Positions 14,614-21,328 of a DNA stretch of 21,328 bases are shown one piece after another. The stretch is from an uncultured bacterium (GTDB taxonomy: Bacteria > Planctomycetota > UBA1135 > GCA-002686595). Location of the stretch: contig CAJXRJ010000031.1 in assembly GCA_913058555.1 (NCBI GenBank), positions 1 through 21,328 on the forward strand, read 5' to 3'. How positions within the stretch are numbered: the stretch's first letter is position 1; every line of letters starts with the position of its first letter. The notes under the pieces were generated by a model. That model worked only from the letters and a program-made list of their open reading frames with translations, made no database searches and was not told where the DNA came from. A program made the position numbers and the translations under genes.

Positions 14614-17600
14614 TCAGCGAACCGTGAGGCCCTGCAGCCGCTCTTGCCAATGGGCAGCCTGCGCGTCGTGGCCCTCGGTGGGCGCGGCGGCGTGCCAGGC
14701 GCCATAGAACTCCACGACGCGACGCGCGGCGAAGGGCACCAGCTCGGCGCCTAGGTAACGCTGCCCGTAGCGGACGTTCCCCTCTTCCAAGAGCCACTCC
14801 GCGCTTTTCAGGAGCCCCTCCTCCGCCTCCGTATGCCGCCCGCTACCGGCCATCGATGCCGCTCGCCCGAGCCTCGCTGCTGCGACAAGCCATGGGCTTG
14901 CCCCATTCCCCTCGACCAAGAGATCGAGCGCCTCGGAAAGGGCCGTGCTCGCCCCGGTGAAGTCGCCCTGCAAGAACAACAACTCACCCAGTTCCGCGAG
15001 CCGCTCCCCCCTCCACTGAGACGAGCGACCGGGCTCCTTCGCTTGAGTGACTTTCCTGAGCAGCGCCGCAAACTCAACGATCGTTGTCTTCGTTTGCAGA
15101 TGCTCGTCCCCCAACGCCGCACGCTGACCCTCCAGCGCAGCGCGGAGGTAGTTCTCTGCGTCCTCGAGGCGCCCCTGGTCGCTGAGAACGGCACCCAGAT
15201 CACTCATGGCAAGCAGAATGAACGGATGATCGGCCCTTGGAAGATCGGCGCGATGGCCCTCGAGAACTCCTCGAAGCATGGGCTCAGCGTCGTCCGGTCG
15301 CCCCTGATCGCGCAGAAGATTCCCCATGCGGCCGAGGGCGTACAGAATCAGCTGGCTGCTCTCTTCTCGCTGCTCCATGAGACCAGCAAGACCAGCACGC
15401 AGGAGAGGCTCCGCTCCGTCGAGGTCGCCGAGAATTCGAAGCATCTCTCCCACGTCCGTCATGGCGAAGTACGTCCTCCAATGATCATCCCCCAAGACCC
15501 TGAGCCGACCTGAGAGCGCCTCGCGAAAAAGGACCATCGCCTCTTCCAGCTTCCCCTCGTACAGACGCAAGTAGCCCACGTTGGCGAGGGAGATCAACGT
15601 GCTGATGTGATCATCACCGCCAATCCGGCGCCAGCCGTCGAGGGCCTCCAGCAAGAAGGGTCTCGCCTCAGCCAGCCGGCCTAGGTCGCAGAGTACGCCC
15701 CCCAGGTTGTTCATCGACGCCAGCATATTCGGATCATCGACCTCCCCCCGCTGGCGCCTGGTCGCAAGAACCTCACTGAAGACAGACGCCGCTTCATCAA
15801 GCCTCCCTCGCTCGAACAGCACCACTCCGATAGCGTTGGCCGAGAAGAGCGTCGCGGGATGGTCGACGCCGAGAACCTCCAGCCGCGCCCTGTGAGCCCT
15901 GCGGAATTGCGTTTCCGCTCCGTCGGTATCGCCCTGCGCGTAATGCAAATTCCCCATCTCCTGGATGAATGACAGGGTCTTAGGGTGATTCGCCCCAAGG
16001 AGACGGGTTCGGCCATCCAATGCCTTCCTTGCAAGGGCCATCGCGCCATCCGGGTTCCCCTGTCTTTGAAGTAGCATCGCCATGGGAAACATCGCCTCGA
16101 GAGTGTCCGGATGGTCGTCGCCGAGCTCCGCTTGCCGCAGCGCTAGCGCGCGGCTCACGGGCTCATCGGCCAGATCGAGCATCCCGAACTTCAGCAGAAC
16201 AGCCCCCATGTTGCTCAGGAGCTGCGCCTGCACGAGGGACTGGCCTTCGAACTGACGCTCGATGGCCGTGAGGGTCTCGTCAAAGAGGTTCTTCTCGAGC
16301 AGTTCAAGCGACAGGGTCGTGAAGTTCAGCCCCGCTAGGTCCCTCGTGAGGCTCGCATGGCGCTCCTCGCCGCCCCGTTTCAAACCGGCCTCCAGGAGGG
16401 AGCCACGAAGGCGAACACCCATCATCTCCGGATCGATCTGCTTCAACCACTCGGTCTGGAACTTCGCGACGTGATCACGCTCGGCGGCCAACTGACGGGT
16501 CTCTGCGAGCGCCACGTCCAGATCAGCCTTCGCCTGGGCGGTATGCCACCAGCCGATCCCCGTTCCCACGGATCCGGCCATGAAAAGAAACGTGATCGCC
16601 GCGATCGCGCCCACCATGGCTTTCCGGCGACGTACGAACTTGCGCACGCGGTAGATCGTGCTCGGCGGCGCCGCGAGCACGGGCTCCTGATGCAGGTAGC
16701 GCTCGATGTCCGTGGCGAGGCCGCCCGGCGTGTCGTAGCGACGCGTGCGGTCCTTCTCCAAGGCTCTCATCACGATCCAATCCAGATCCCCGCGCAGGCT
16801 CTGCGACAGCGCCTCCACCGAAACCTGGCGCTTGTCGGCGATCGAGCTAGCCTCCTGGCGGAGCGTCGATACCCGGGTCGACGGCGTCGAAGGATCGGAC
16901 TCGCGAATCAAACGCAGGAGCTCGCTTTGCCCTTCCTGAAGAGCCTTGTTGAGATCAAACGGCAAGGTCCCAGTCAGCAACTCGTAGAGCAAGACCCCGA
17001 GGGAATAGACGTCCGCCCGGGTGTCGACGTCGATGCCGCTCATCTCGGCCTGCTCGGGCGCCATGTACTCGGGCGTCCCGATCATCTGGCCGTACCGCGT
17101 GAACATCGTCTTGTTCGTCAACGCGCCATTCGTGGCCTTGGCGATGCCGAAGTCGATGACCTTCGGAACGGGGACGCCGTCGTACAGCGTCACCATCACG
17201 TTCGTAGGCTTGATGTCCCGGTGAATGATGCCCTTGTGGTGGGCGTGCTGCACGGCCCGGCAAACCTGCATGAAGAGCGCCAGGCGCTCCGCGAGGCTGA
17301 CCTTAGCCTTGTCGCAGTAGTCGGTCATGGGCGTGCCGCGCACCAGCTCCATGACGAAGAACGGGCGGCCTGACTCGGTGGCTCCCGCATCCAATACCCG
17401 TGCGATGTTGGGGGAGTCCATCATCGCGAGCGCCTGGCGTTCGGCCTCGAAGCGCGCGATGACCTCCTTCGTGTCCATCCCCAGCTTGACGATCTTGAGG
17501 GCCACTTTGCGCTCGATCGGCGCCGTCTGCTGGGCCATCCAAACCGTCCCCATGCCCCCTTCGCCGATGGACTGGAGCAGCTTGTAGCCCTTGATCACGT

Positions 17601-17721
17601 CCCCCTCCGACTCGCCGGGTGGAGTGGTCGACACTTCGACCCCAGGGAACGCCATCTCGTCACGGGCGGAGCCGATCAGGTCGGACCCGGGAGGGGGATC
17701 GGGAACGGCGCGGTCAGACAT
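14614..17721 (-). CDS. transmembrane Hanks-type Ser/Thr protein kinase with TPR sensor/scaffold domain
   Basis: The product is 1035 residues. The kinase domain spans ~45-345: glycine loop GEGGMG (53-58), VALKIV with Lys76, αC Glu94, catalytic HRDIKPTN (167-174), DFG at 190-192, GTPEYMAPEQ (215-224), and the planctomycete-typical end GDLDWIVMRALEKDRTRRYD (311-330). All catalytic residues are present, so it should be active. A basic stretch (RVRKFVRRRK, 358-367) precedes one membrane helix at ~369-391. By the positive-inside rule the kinase is cytoplasmic and the remainder outside. Residues ~500-925 are TPR/kinesin-light-chain-like helical pairs, recognisable by repeated GDDHP-type and 'LLRDQGRPDDAEPMLR' phrases, for protein binding. 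No shared C-terminal domain is present. A sigma factor gene is divergent, 180 bases away. The kinase probably relays an external cue; substrates are unknown. Confidence 0.93.
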   Translation of the reverse strand: MSDRAVPDPPPGSDLIGSARDEMAFPGVEVSTTPPGESEGDVIKGYKLLQSIGEGGMGTVWMAQQTAPIERKVALKIVKLGMDTKEVIARFEAERQALAMMDSPNIARVLDAGATESGRPFFVMELVRGTPMTDYCDKAKVSLAERLALFMQVCRAVQHAHHKGIIHRDIKPTNVMVTLYDGVPVPKVIDFGIAKATNGALTNKTMFTRYGQMIGTPEYMAPEQAEMSGIDVDTRADVYSLGVLLYELLTGTLPFDLNKALQEGQSELLRLIRESDPSTPSTRVSTLRQEASSIADKRQVSVEALSQSLRGDLDWIVMRALEKDRTRRYDTPGGLATDIERYLHQEPVLAAPPSTIYRVRKFVRRRKAMVGAIAAITFLFMAGSVGTGIGWWHTAQAKADLDVALAETRQLAAERDHVAKFQTEWLKQIDPEMMGVRLRGSLLEAGLKRGGEERHASLTRDLAGLNFTTLSLELLEKNLFDETLTAIERQFEGQSLVQAQLLSNMGAVLLKFGMLDLADEPVSRALALRQAELGDDHPDTLEAMFPMAMLLQRQGNPDGAMALARKALDGRTRLLGANHPKTLSFIQEMGNLHYAQGDTDGAETQFRRAHRARLEVLGVDHPATLFSANAIGVVLFERGRLDEAASVFSEVLATRRQRGEVDDPNMLASMNNLGGVLCDLGRLAEARPFLLEALDGWRRIGGDDHISTLISLANVGYLRLYEGKLEEAMVLFREALSGRLRVLGDDHWRTYFAMTDVGEMLRILGDLDGAEPLLRAGLAGLMEQREESSQLILYALGRMGNLLRDQGRPDDAEPMLRGVLEGHRADLPRADHPFILLAMSDLGAVLSDQGRLEDAENYLRAALEGQRAALGDEHLQTKTTIVEFAALLRKVTQAKEPGRSSQWRGERLAELGELLFLQGDFTGASTALSEALDLLVEGNGASPWLVAAARLGRAASMAGSGRHTEAEEGLLKSAEWLLEEGNVRYGQRYLGAELVPFAARRVVEFYGAWHAAAPTEGHDAQAAHWQERLQGLTVR

Positions 17722-17901
17722 GGACTAGGACTCTCATCAATCCATGGGGCGACGTGGGCCCCGGGGACGCACACCCTAACTCCACTTTTCTTGGATGGGT
17801 CCAAGACGCGTCCACTGGACACTCTCAGCCAGGGTGTCGCGACCGATCTCTGTGATTCGCTCAGACCCACCAGAGCACTCCGGTTGTGATACCGTCGAAT
17901 C
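17722..17901. promoter_or_regulatory. divergent promoter region of the kinase and sigma factor genes
   Basis: These 180 bases must carry both 5' regions. They hold the conserved upstream element (17748-17802), a perfect TCTTGGA-TGGG-TCCAAGA palindrome (17789-17806) that overlaps its end, and a GACGCGTC palindrome (17806-17813). I cannot assign -35/-10 boxes. The shared palindrome could let one regulator control both genes. Neither gene shows a clear Shine-Dalgarno sequence. Confidence 0.5.
17748..17802 (-). promoter_or_regulatory. conserved upstream element, copy before the kinase gene
   Basis: On the plus strand it reads GGCGACG, 14 variable bases, GGGGACGCACACCC, then CTTTTCTTGGATGGGTC. 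It lies 27-81 bases upstream of the kinase start, closer than the ~110-160 bases seen for the two paralogue genes. Its far end overlaps the palindrome at 17789-17806. Confidence 0.45.
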
Positions 17902-18495
17902 ATGACCCCCCAGAACCTCGATCCTGCCCAGGTAGAACGCGCCGTCGAGGGCCACCAAAAAGACATTGAGCAACTTCTGCGCCAGCTCGAACCTGAGCTC
18001 CGCGCCAGCGTCACCATTCCCGCCCGTTGGCGACGCAGCCTCGACGTCGACGACGTGCTGCAAGTCTCGTACATGGAGACGTTCCTGCGCATCGGAACCC
18101 TCCGGGACATCACACCGGCGGGCCTACGTGCGTGGATGCGGCGCATCATCCAAAACAACCTGGTGGATGCCATCCGCGGATTGGACCGGGACAAGAGGCC
18201 CGATCCAAATCATCGAGTGACGAATGCCAAAGACGGGCAATCGGCCAGAACACTCCTCGGTTCCGTCGCCGGCGACTCCCCCACTGCCGGCGCCGTCGCA
18301 TCCCAAAAGGAACAGATCGAGCGCCTGATGGAGGCCGTCGATCTCCTCCCACCGAGCTATCGCCGCGTCATCCAAAGCGTCGACCTTGAATGCCGCACCG
18401 TGGCAGAGGTCGCGCAGGAGATGGAACGCAGCCCCGGCGCCGTTCACCTCCTGCACTCCCGCGCCCACGATCGACTCACCGAGCTCATGCGGTAG
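17902..18495 (+). CDS. ECF-type RNA polymerase sigma factor
   Basis: The product is 197 residues, the usual size of an ECF sigma factor. Sigma-70 region 2 occupies about residues 45-100 (DVDDVLQVSYMETFLRIG, LRAWMRRIIQNNLVDAIRGLDRDKR), and region 4 about 137-192 (QIERLMEAVDLLPPSYRRVIQ, then the helix-turn-helix RTVAEVAQEMERSPGAVHLLHSRA). An acidic and polar linker joins them, and there is no region 3, as expected. No transmembrane or anti-sigma partner is encoded here. ECF factors next to Ser/Thr kinase genes are common in Planctomycetota, where the kinase is thought to control the sigma factor; here the two are divergent and share a 180-bp region. Target promoters are not identified. It ends 22 bases before the convergent FG-GAP gene. 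Confidence 0.92.
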   Translation: MTPQNLDPAQVERAVEGHQKDIEQLLRQLEPELRASVTIPARWRRSLDVDDVLQVSYMETFLRIGTLRDITPAGLRAWMRRIIQNNLVDAIRGLDRDKRPDPNHRVTNAKDGQSARTLLGSVAGDSPTAGAVASQKEQIERLMEAVDLLPPSYRRVIQSVDLECRTVAEVAQEMERSPGAVHLLHSRAHDRLTELMR

Positions 18496-18510
18496 CCGGT
18501 GAGGTACCGC
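18489..18510. terminator. hairpin between convergent sigma factor and FG-GAP genes
   Basis: GCGGTA (18489-18494) and TACCGC (18505-18510) form a 6-bp stem with a 10-base loop that overlaps the TAG stop of the sigma factor gene and lies just before the stop of the minus-strand gene. A weak bidirectional end signal is possible. There is no T-tract. Confidence 0.35.
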
Positions 18511-18516
18511 TAGCCG

Positions 18517-21165
18517 TCATTGAAACGTCACGCTCACGGCATCGGTGAAGTTGGTCATGCCGAGGGCGTCGCGGTGCCAGAACTGGTAGTTCCAAGTTTC
18601 GCCGGCGAGCACCATGGCGGGACCCAGGGGGGTAGGCACGGCGGTGAGATCGAGTTCGAGCACGACCCTCCCCGCCCAGCCTGTGCCTTGCAGCGGGTAA
18701 CCGTTCGCAGGGTCGTAGCGACCGATGGCGCCGGACAGGCAGAGGTTGCCCTGGCTACCGCCGGGGTTCTGCACGAAGCCCTGGGCGGTCGAGCTGAGGA
18801 AGAGGCCGAACTGGTTGGGCGGAAGCTCATCGGCGACGAGCGTCACATCGCCCTCCGCCGCGAGGAACGAACCCGATGCGGTGAGACGCCCGGGGAAACC
18901 GGTGCTGTTGGGGACCGCCGGAGCGCAATAGCCGCCCGCCAAATGACGCCCGGGGTACCAAACGATGGAGTCTTCGAGGGTCAAGAGAACGTCCTCCGAG
19001 GGGTCTGACCAGGGAGGTTGAACAGAGAAGCCGTTGGCGGCTATGAGGACGTCTAGCCGACCATCCTGGTCGACGTCGTGCACAAGCAGGTCGTTGGCGT
19101 GCTGGGACGCGACGAACTTCGCGGAAGAGAACCGGCCATCGGCCAGGTTCCGGTACCAAAGGACCTGGCTGTAGCTCGTCGTGATCAGGTCGAGGGAGCC
19201 ATCGCCGTCAAGGTCCGCCACGTCGACCCGCCCACTCCCATCTGTATCTGTCGAGACGACTCTGGCGGGTCCGAAGCTCAGTCCACCAAGGTTCTCATAC
19301 GAGCGGACCCCACCACTTTGTATCACCGCCAGGTCCATGTCGCCGTCACCGTCCAGATCCCCAGCAGCCAAATTAGCTGCGGCGTACCAATCGATCCAGG
19401 TTGCCGTCCCGAGAACGCCGTTGACGTTCTCCGCCAGGTGGATGCCCATCGCAGTCGAGGTGGAGCTGCCCCCCCCTGGGCCCGTCCAGATCACATCCTG
19501 GTCTCCGTCGCCGTCAAGATCGGCAGCAAGTACGTCGCCGACGCCGTGGGTTGATCCGACGTACTGGTGTGGACCGAAGACTCCTCCCCCGAGATTCTCG
19601 AAGCGGACGACGGTATTGCTCATCCCGCCGATGGGCAGGAGGGCCAAAACGTCCTGGTCGCCATCCCCGTCGAGGTCGACGATCTGCCCGGTGATTGCCC
19701 GCCCCGTGTAGATGAGCTCCTGCGTCGCCGCAAACACGCCGCCACCTAGATTCCGGGTCCAGGTGATGTTGCGGCCGAGCGAAAGCACGTCCTGGTTCCC
19801 ATCGCCGTCGAGATCGCCGGCGTAGACGTCGCCTGATCCAGCGGCCGGGATCGACAACGAAGTGAACGCGCCGCCGCCGAGCTGCTCATGCCAGAAAGCC
19901 CCACGCTCGGACGCCGAGACAACGTCCTCATCTCCGTCTCCATCGATGTCCGCCGACTCCATCGAAACGATCGGTAGGGCCGTCGAGAAGAGTACTTGTT
20001 CTGAACCGAAGTCGGACCGAGGTTCGTTCTCGTACCAGCTAACACGCGGGGAGGAGAGACTGCCCCCATGGGCCGTAAGGACGTCCGCATCCCCGTCGCC
20101 GTCCATGTCGGCGGCGCAGATCGCGCTGACCGTCAGATCACCATCGATCTGGATTGGACTGCCGAAGGAGCCGTTGCCGAGATTCTCTGTCCAAGCGAAC
20201 AGCACCGTGGAGACCATGGCGCCCGGGGAGTAGCTGGAGTACCAAATGACGTCGGCATCGCCGTCCCTGTCGAAGTCCGCGCTAGCCGCACTGCCGGCGG
20301 AGAAACTCCCTGGCAAGGCTCCCAGCAGACTGGACCCAGCTACGAACGTCCCACCGCCGATATTCTCGTGCCAGCGTACCGAGAGTTCCGATCCGAAACG
20401 ATCGGCTGTGGTGAGCAGGTCCTGGTCACCGTCCCCGTCGAAGTCAACGCCCTGCACGCTCGTGCACCAACCGCTAGTTGGCACAGAGTGCCGCGGGCCA
20501 AAGGCGCCGCCTCCAAGGTTGTCATGCCACTGGACATTCCCTTCGTACCCCCCAAGGACGTCGATATCCCCGTCGCTATCCACATCCGCGGCGTGCACGC
20601 TGAGCGCATTGACCGCTGGGGTAGTCAGGACTTGCCCTGGGCCAAAGGCCCCCCCAGTGTTTTCATACCAAGCGACCCCGTCGCCGGACGCGGACAGCAC
20701 GTCGATGTCCCCATCGCCGTCCAGATCAGCGGCGTCGAGGTCGTGCGGTTCAGAGACTTGGCTAGAGATGACCACCGCGGGCGCAAACGTCCCCCCGCCG
20801 AGATTCATATGCGCCGTGATCTCATTGGCCTGATCCACGGCCACGATCACGTCCTGGTCCCCGTCACCGTCGAGGTCCACGGCATGAACGTCCATGACAC
20901 GGTCAGGCACGTCCATGATGATCTGCGCGCGCCCAAAGCCGGCGTTTCCATCGTTCGGAAACCAGGAGACCGTGCCTTCCCAGATTGAATAGGCGAGCAC
21001 ATCCAGATCGCCGTCACCGTCAAGGTCGAAGGCGACGGCGTTATGCACACTCGGGCCGAGGTCTGTGACCGTTTGACTCCCCCCAAATTGAGCCGCAGCG
21101 TTCGCCATCAAGAGGGCGCAGGGGATGAGCAGTCTCATCATCGTGAATGGCGAGCGTTGGGTCAT
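18517..21165 (-). CDS. secreted FG-GAP/VCBS repeat protein with shared C-terminal domain (type A)
   Basis: The product is 882 residues, with a signal peptide MRLLIPCALLMANAAA cut before QFGG; the ATG at 21165 is eight codons before the Met-Met pair, so a slightly later start is also possible. Residues ~40-735 hold 14 calcium-loop motifs, most of the very regular form D-x-DGDGD-x-DV (DLDGDGDLDV, DMDGDGDADV, DIDGDGDEDV, and the weaker DVDQDGRLDV). Between them come repeated 'W-x-EN-LGGG-x-FG' phrases, a hallmark of VCBS propellers. Fourteen units would fit two seven-bladed propellers. Residues 746-882 are the shared domain: YCAPAVPNSTG, PPNQFGLFLSS, GSQGNLCLSGAIGRY, GETWNYQFWHRD, TNFTDAVSVTF. 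It is likely exported and calcium-stabilised; the binding partner is unknown. It converges with the sigma factor gene and has no co-directional partner in the window. Confidence 0.9.
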   Translation of the reverse strand: MTQRSPFTMMRLLIPCALLMANAAAQFGGSQTVTDLGPSVHNAVAFDLDGDGDLDVLAYSIWEGTVSWFPNDGNAGFGRAQIIMDVPDRVMDVHAVDLDGDGDQDVIVAVDQANEITAHMNLGGGTFAPAVVISSQVSEPHDLDAADLDGDGDIDVLSASGDGVAWYENTGGAFGPGQVLTTPAVNALSVHAADVDSDGDIDVLGGYEGNVQWHDNLGGGAFGPRHSVPTSGWCTSVQGVDFDGDGDQDLLTTADRFGSELSVRWHENIGGGTFVAGSSLLGALPGSFSAGSAASADFDRDGDADVIWYSSYSPGAMVSTVLFAWTENLGNGSFGSPIQIDGDLTVSAICAADMDGDGDADVLTAHGGSLSSPRVSWYENEPRSDFGSEQVLFSTALPIVSMESADIDGDGDEDVVSASERGAFWHEQLGGGAFTSLSIPAAGSGDVYAGDLDGDGNQDVLSLGRNITWTRNLGGGVFAATQELIYTGRAITGQIVDLDGDGDQDVLALLPIGGMSNTVVRFENLGGGVFGPHQYVGSTHGVGDVLAADLDGDGDQDVIWTGPGGGSSTSTAMGIHLAENVNGVLGTATWIDWYAAANLAAGDLDGDGDMDLAVIQSGGVRSYENLGGLSFGPARVVSTDTDGSGRVDVADLDGDGSLDLITTSYSQVLWYRNLADGRFSSAKFVASQHANDLLVHDVDQDGRLDVLIAANGFSVQPPWSDPSEDVLLTLEDSIVWYPGRHLAGGYCAPAVPNSTGFPGRLTASGSFLAAEGDVTLVADELPPNQFGLFLSSTAQGFVQNPGGSQGNLCLSGAIGRYDPANGYPLQGTGWAGRVVLELDLTAVPTPLGPAMVLAGETWNYQFWHRDALGMTNFTDAVSVTFQ
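18520..18930 (-). other. shared C-terminal domain, type A, in the second FG-GAP gene
   Basis: 137 codons (residues 746-882) with YCAPAVPNSTG, PPNQFGLF, GNLCLSGAIGRY, ETWNYQFWHRD and TNFTDAVSVTF. It is the closest match to the consensus together with the copy in the 3611 gene. Confidence 0.7.
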
Positions 21166-21328
21166 GGCAGGGTTATGGTGGAGGGGGCTGACGTGAGAGG
21201 AGCCTGGGGCACTCGGCTGAGATGTCCGGGGTAAGTCGCTCCAGTCCCAACTCGCAAAACCCCCGGGGGGTCAGCCAACCGATTGGCAGAATCTTCTGAA
21301 GATGTCAGAACCAGCCCCTGATCCCTGT
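21166..21328. other. 5' flank of the second FG-GAP gene
   Basis: No gene is seen in these 163 bases. They contain ATCTTC-T-GAAGAT (21291-21303), an inverted repeat GCCAA-CCGA-TTGGC near 21273-21286, and a C5/G6 run around 21260-21270. The conserved upstream element found before the kinase gene is not recognisable here. The promoter is not assigned. Confidence 0.35.

Noticed and set aside
16357..17373. 338-codon plus-strand open frame opposite the kinase gene
   Set aside because: Antisense to the catalytic domain, with Arg/His/Leu-rich composition and no family resemblance; the kinase motifs are unambiguous.
20068..20988. 306-codon plus-strand open frame opposite the FG-GAP gene
   Set aside because: Its repetitive VPVAVHVGG-like content is the complement of repeated DGDGD codons, not an independent repeat protein.
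18960..21050. Regularly spaced short DNA repeats resembling a CRISPR-like array
   Set aside because: They are codons for calcium-loop motifs within one continuous reading frame, of imperfect sequence and ~150-base spacing.

Overview
This window looks like a chromosomal segment from a GC-rich (by eye roughly 60-65%), large-genome member of the Planctomycetota. The reasons are the ECF sigma factor paired with a very long Hanks-type Ser/Thr kinase carrying a TPR tail, the many secreted FG-GAP/VCBS and parallel beta-helix proteins, and a C-terminal domain (motifs PNSTG, NLCLGG-IGR and ETWNFQ-WHRD, or the variant GDGQRC-GG and WYRDP) that I associate with planctomycete secretomes. The lineage is an inference. 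I see no tRNA, rRNA, CRISPR array or insertion sequence.

Layout. Positions 1-1063 (+) hold the 3' end of an unrecognised gene and a small, probably damaged hypothetical gene. Positions 1074-3014 (-) encode a membrane-anchored protein of carboxypeptidase-regulatory-like repeats, bracketed by two copies of an ~83-bp degenerate direct repeat. After a 596-bp gap come two (+) genes for secreted beta-propeller proteins (3611-5320 and 5807-8503). They converge on a secreted PhoD-like phosphatase (8557-10461, -) across a strong hairpin. The minus strand then carries a parallel beta-helix protein (10614-12278), a tandem pair of 288-residue paralogues (12475-13341 and 13576-14442) and the Ser/Thr kinase with TPRs (14614-17721). 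A divergent ECF sigma factor (17902-18495, +) shares a 180-bp promoter region with the kinase. The window closes with a second 14-repeat FG-GAP protein (18517-21165, -).

How it fits together. Six of the ten intact genes encode exported proteins ending in the same ~133-142 residue C-terminal domain, in two recognisable subfamilies, behind very different N-terminal modules. That suggests a common sorting, anchoring or assembly module. A conserved ~55-bp element lies upstream of both tandem paralogues and the kinase gene, tying a regulatory gene to two of the secreted proteins. Together with the kinase/sigma pair, this raises the possibility of a signalling-plus-cell-surface locus. That link is inference from layout and needs genome-wide testing.
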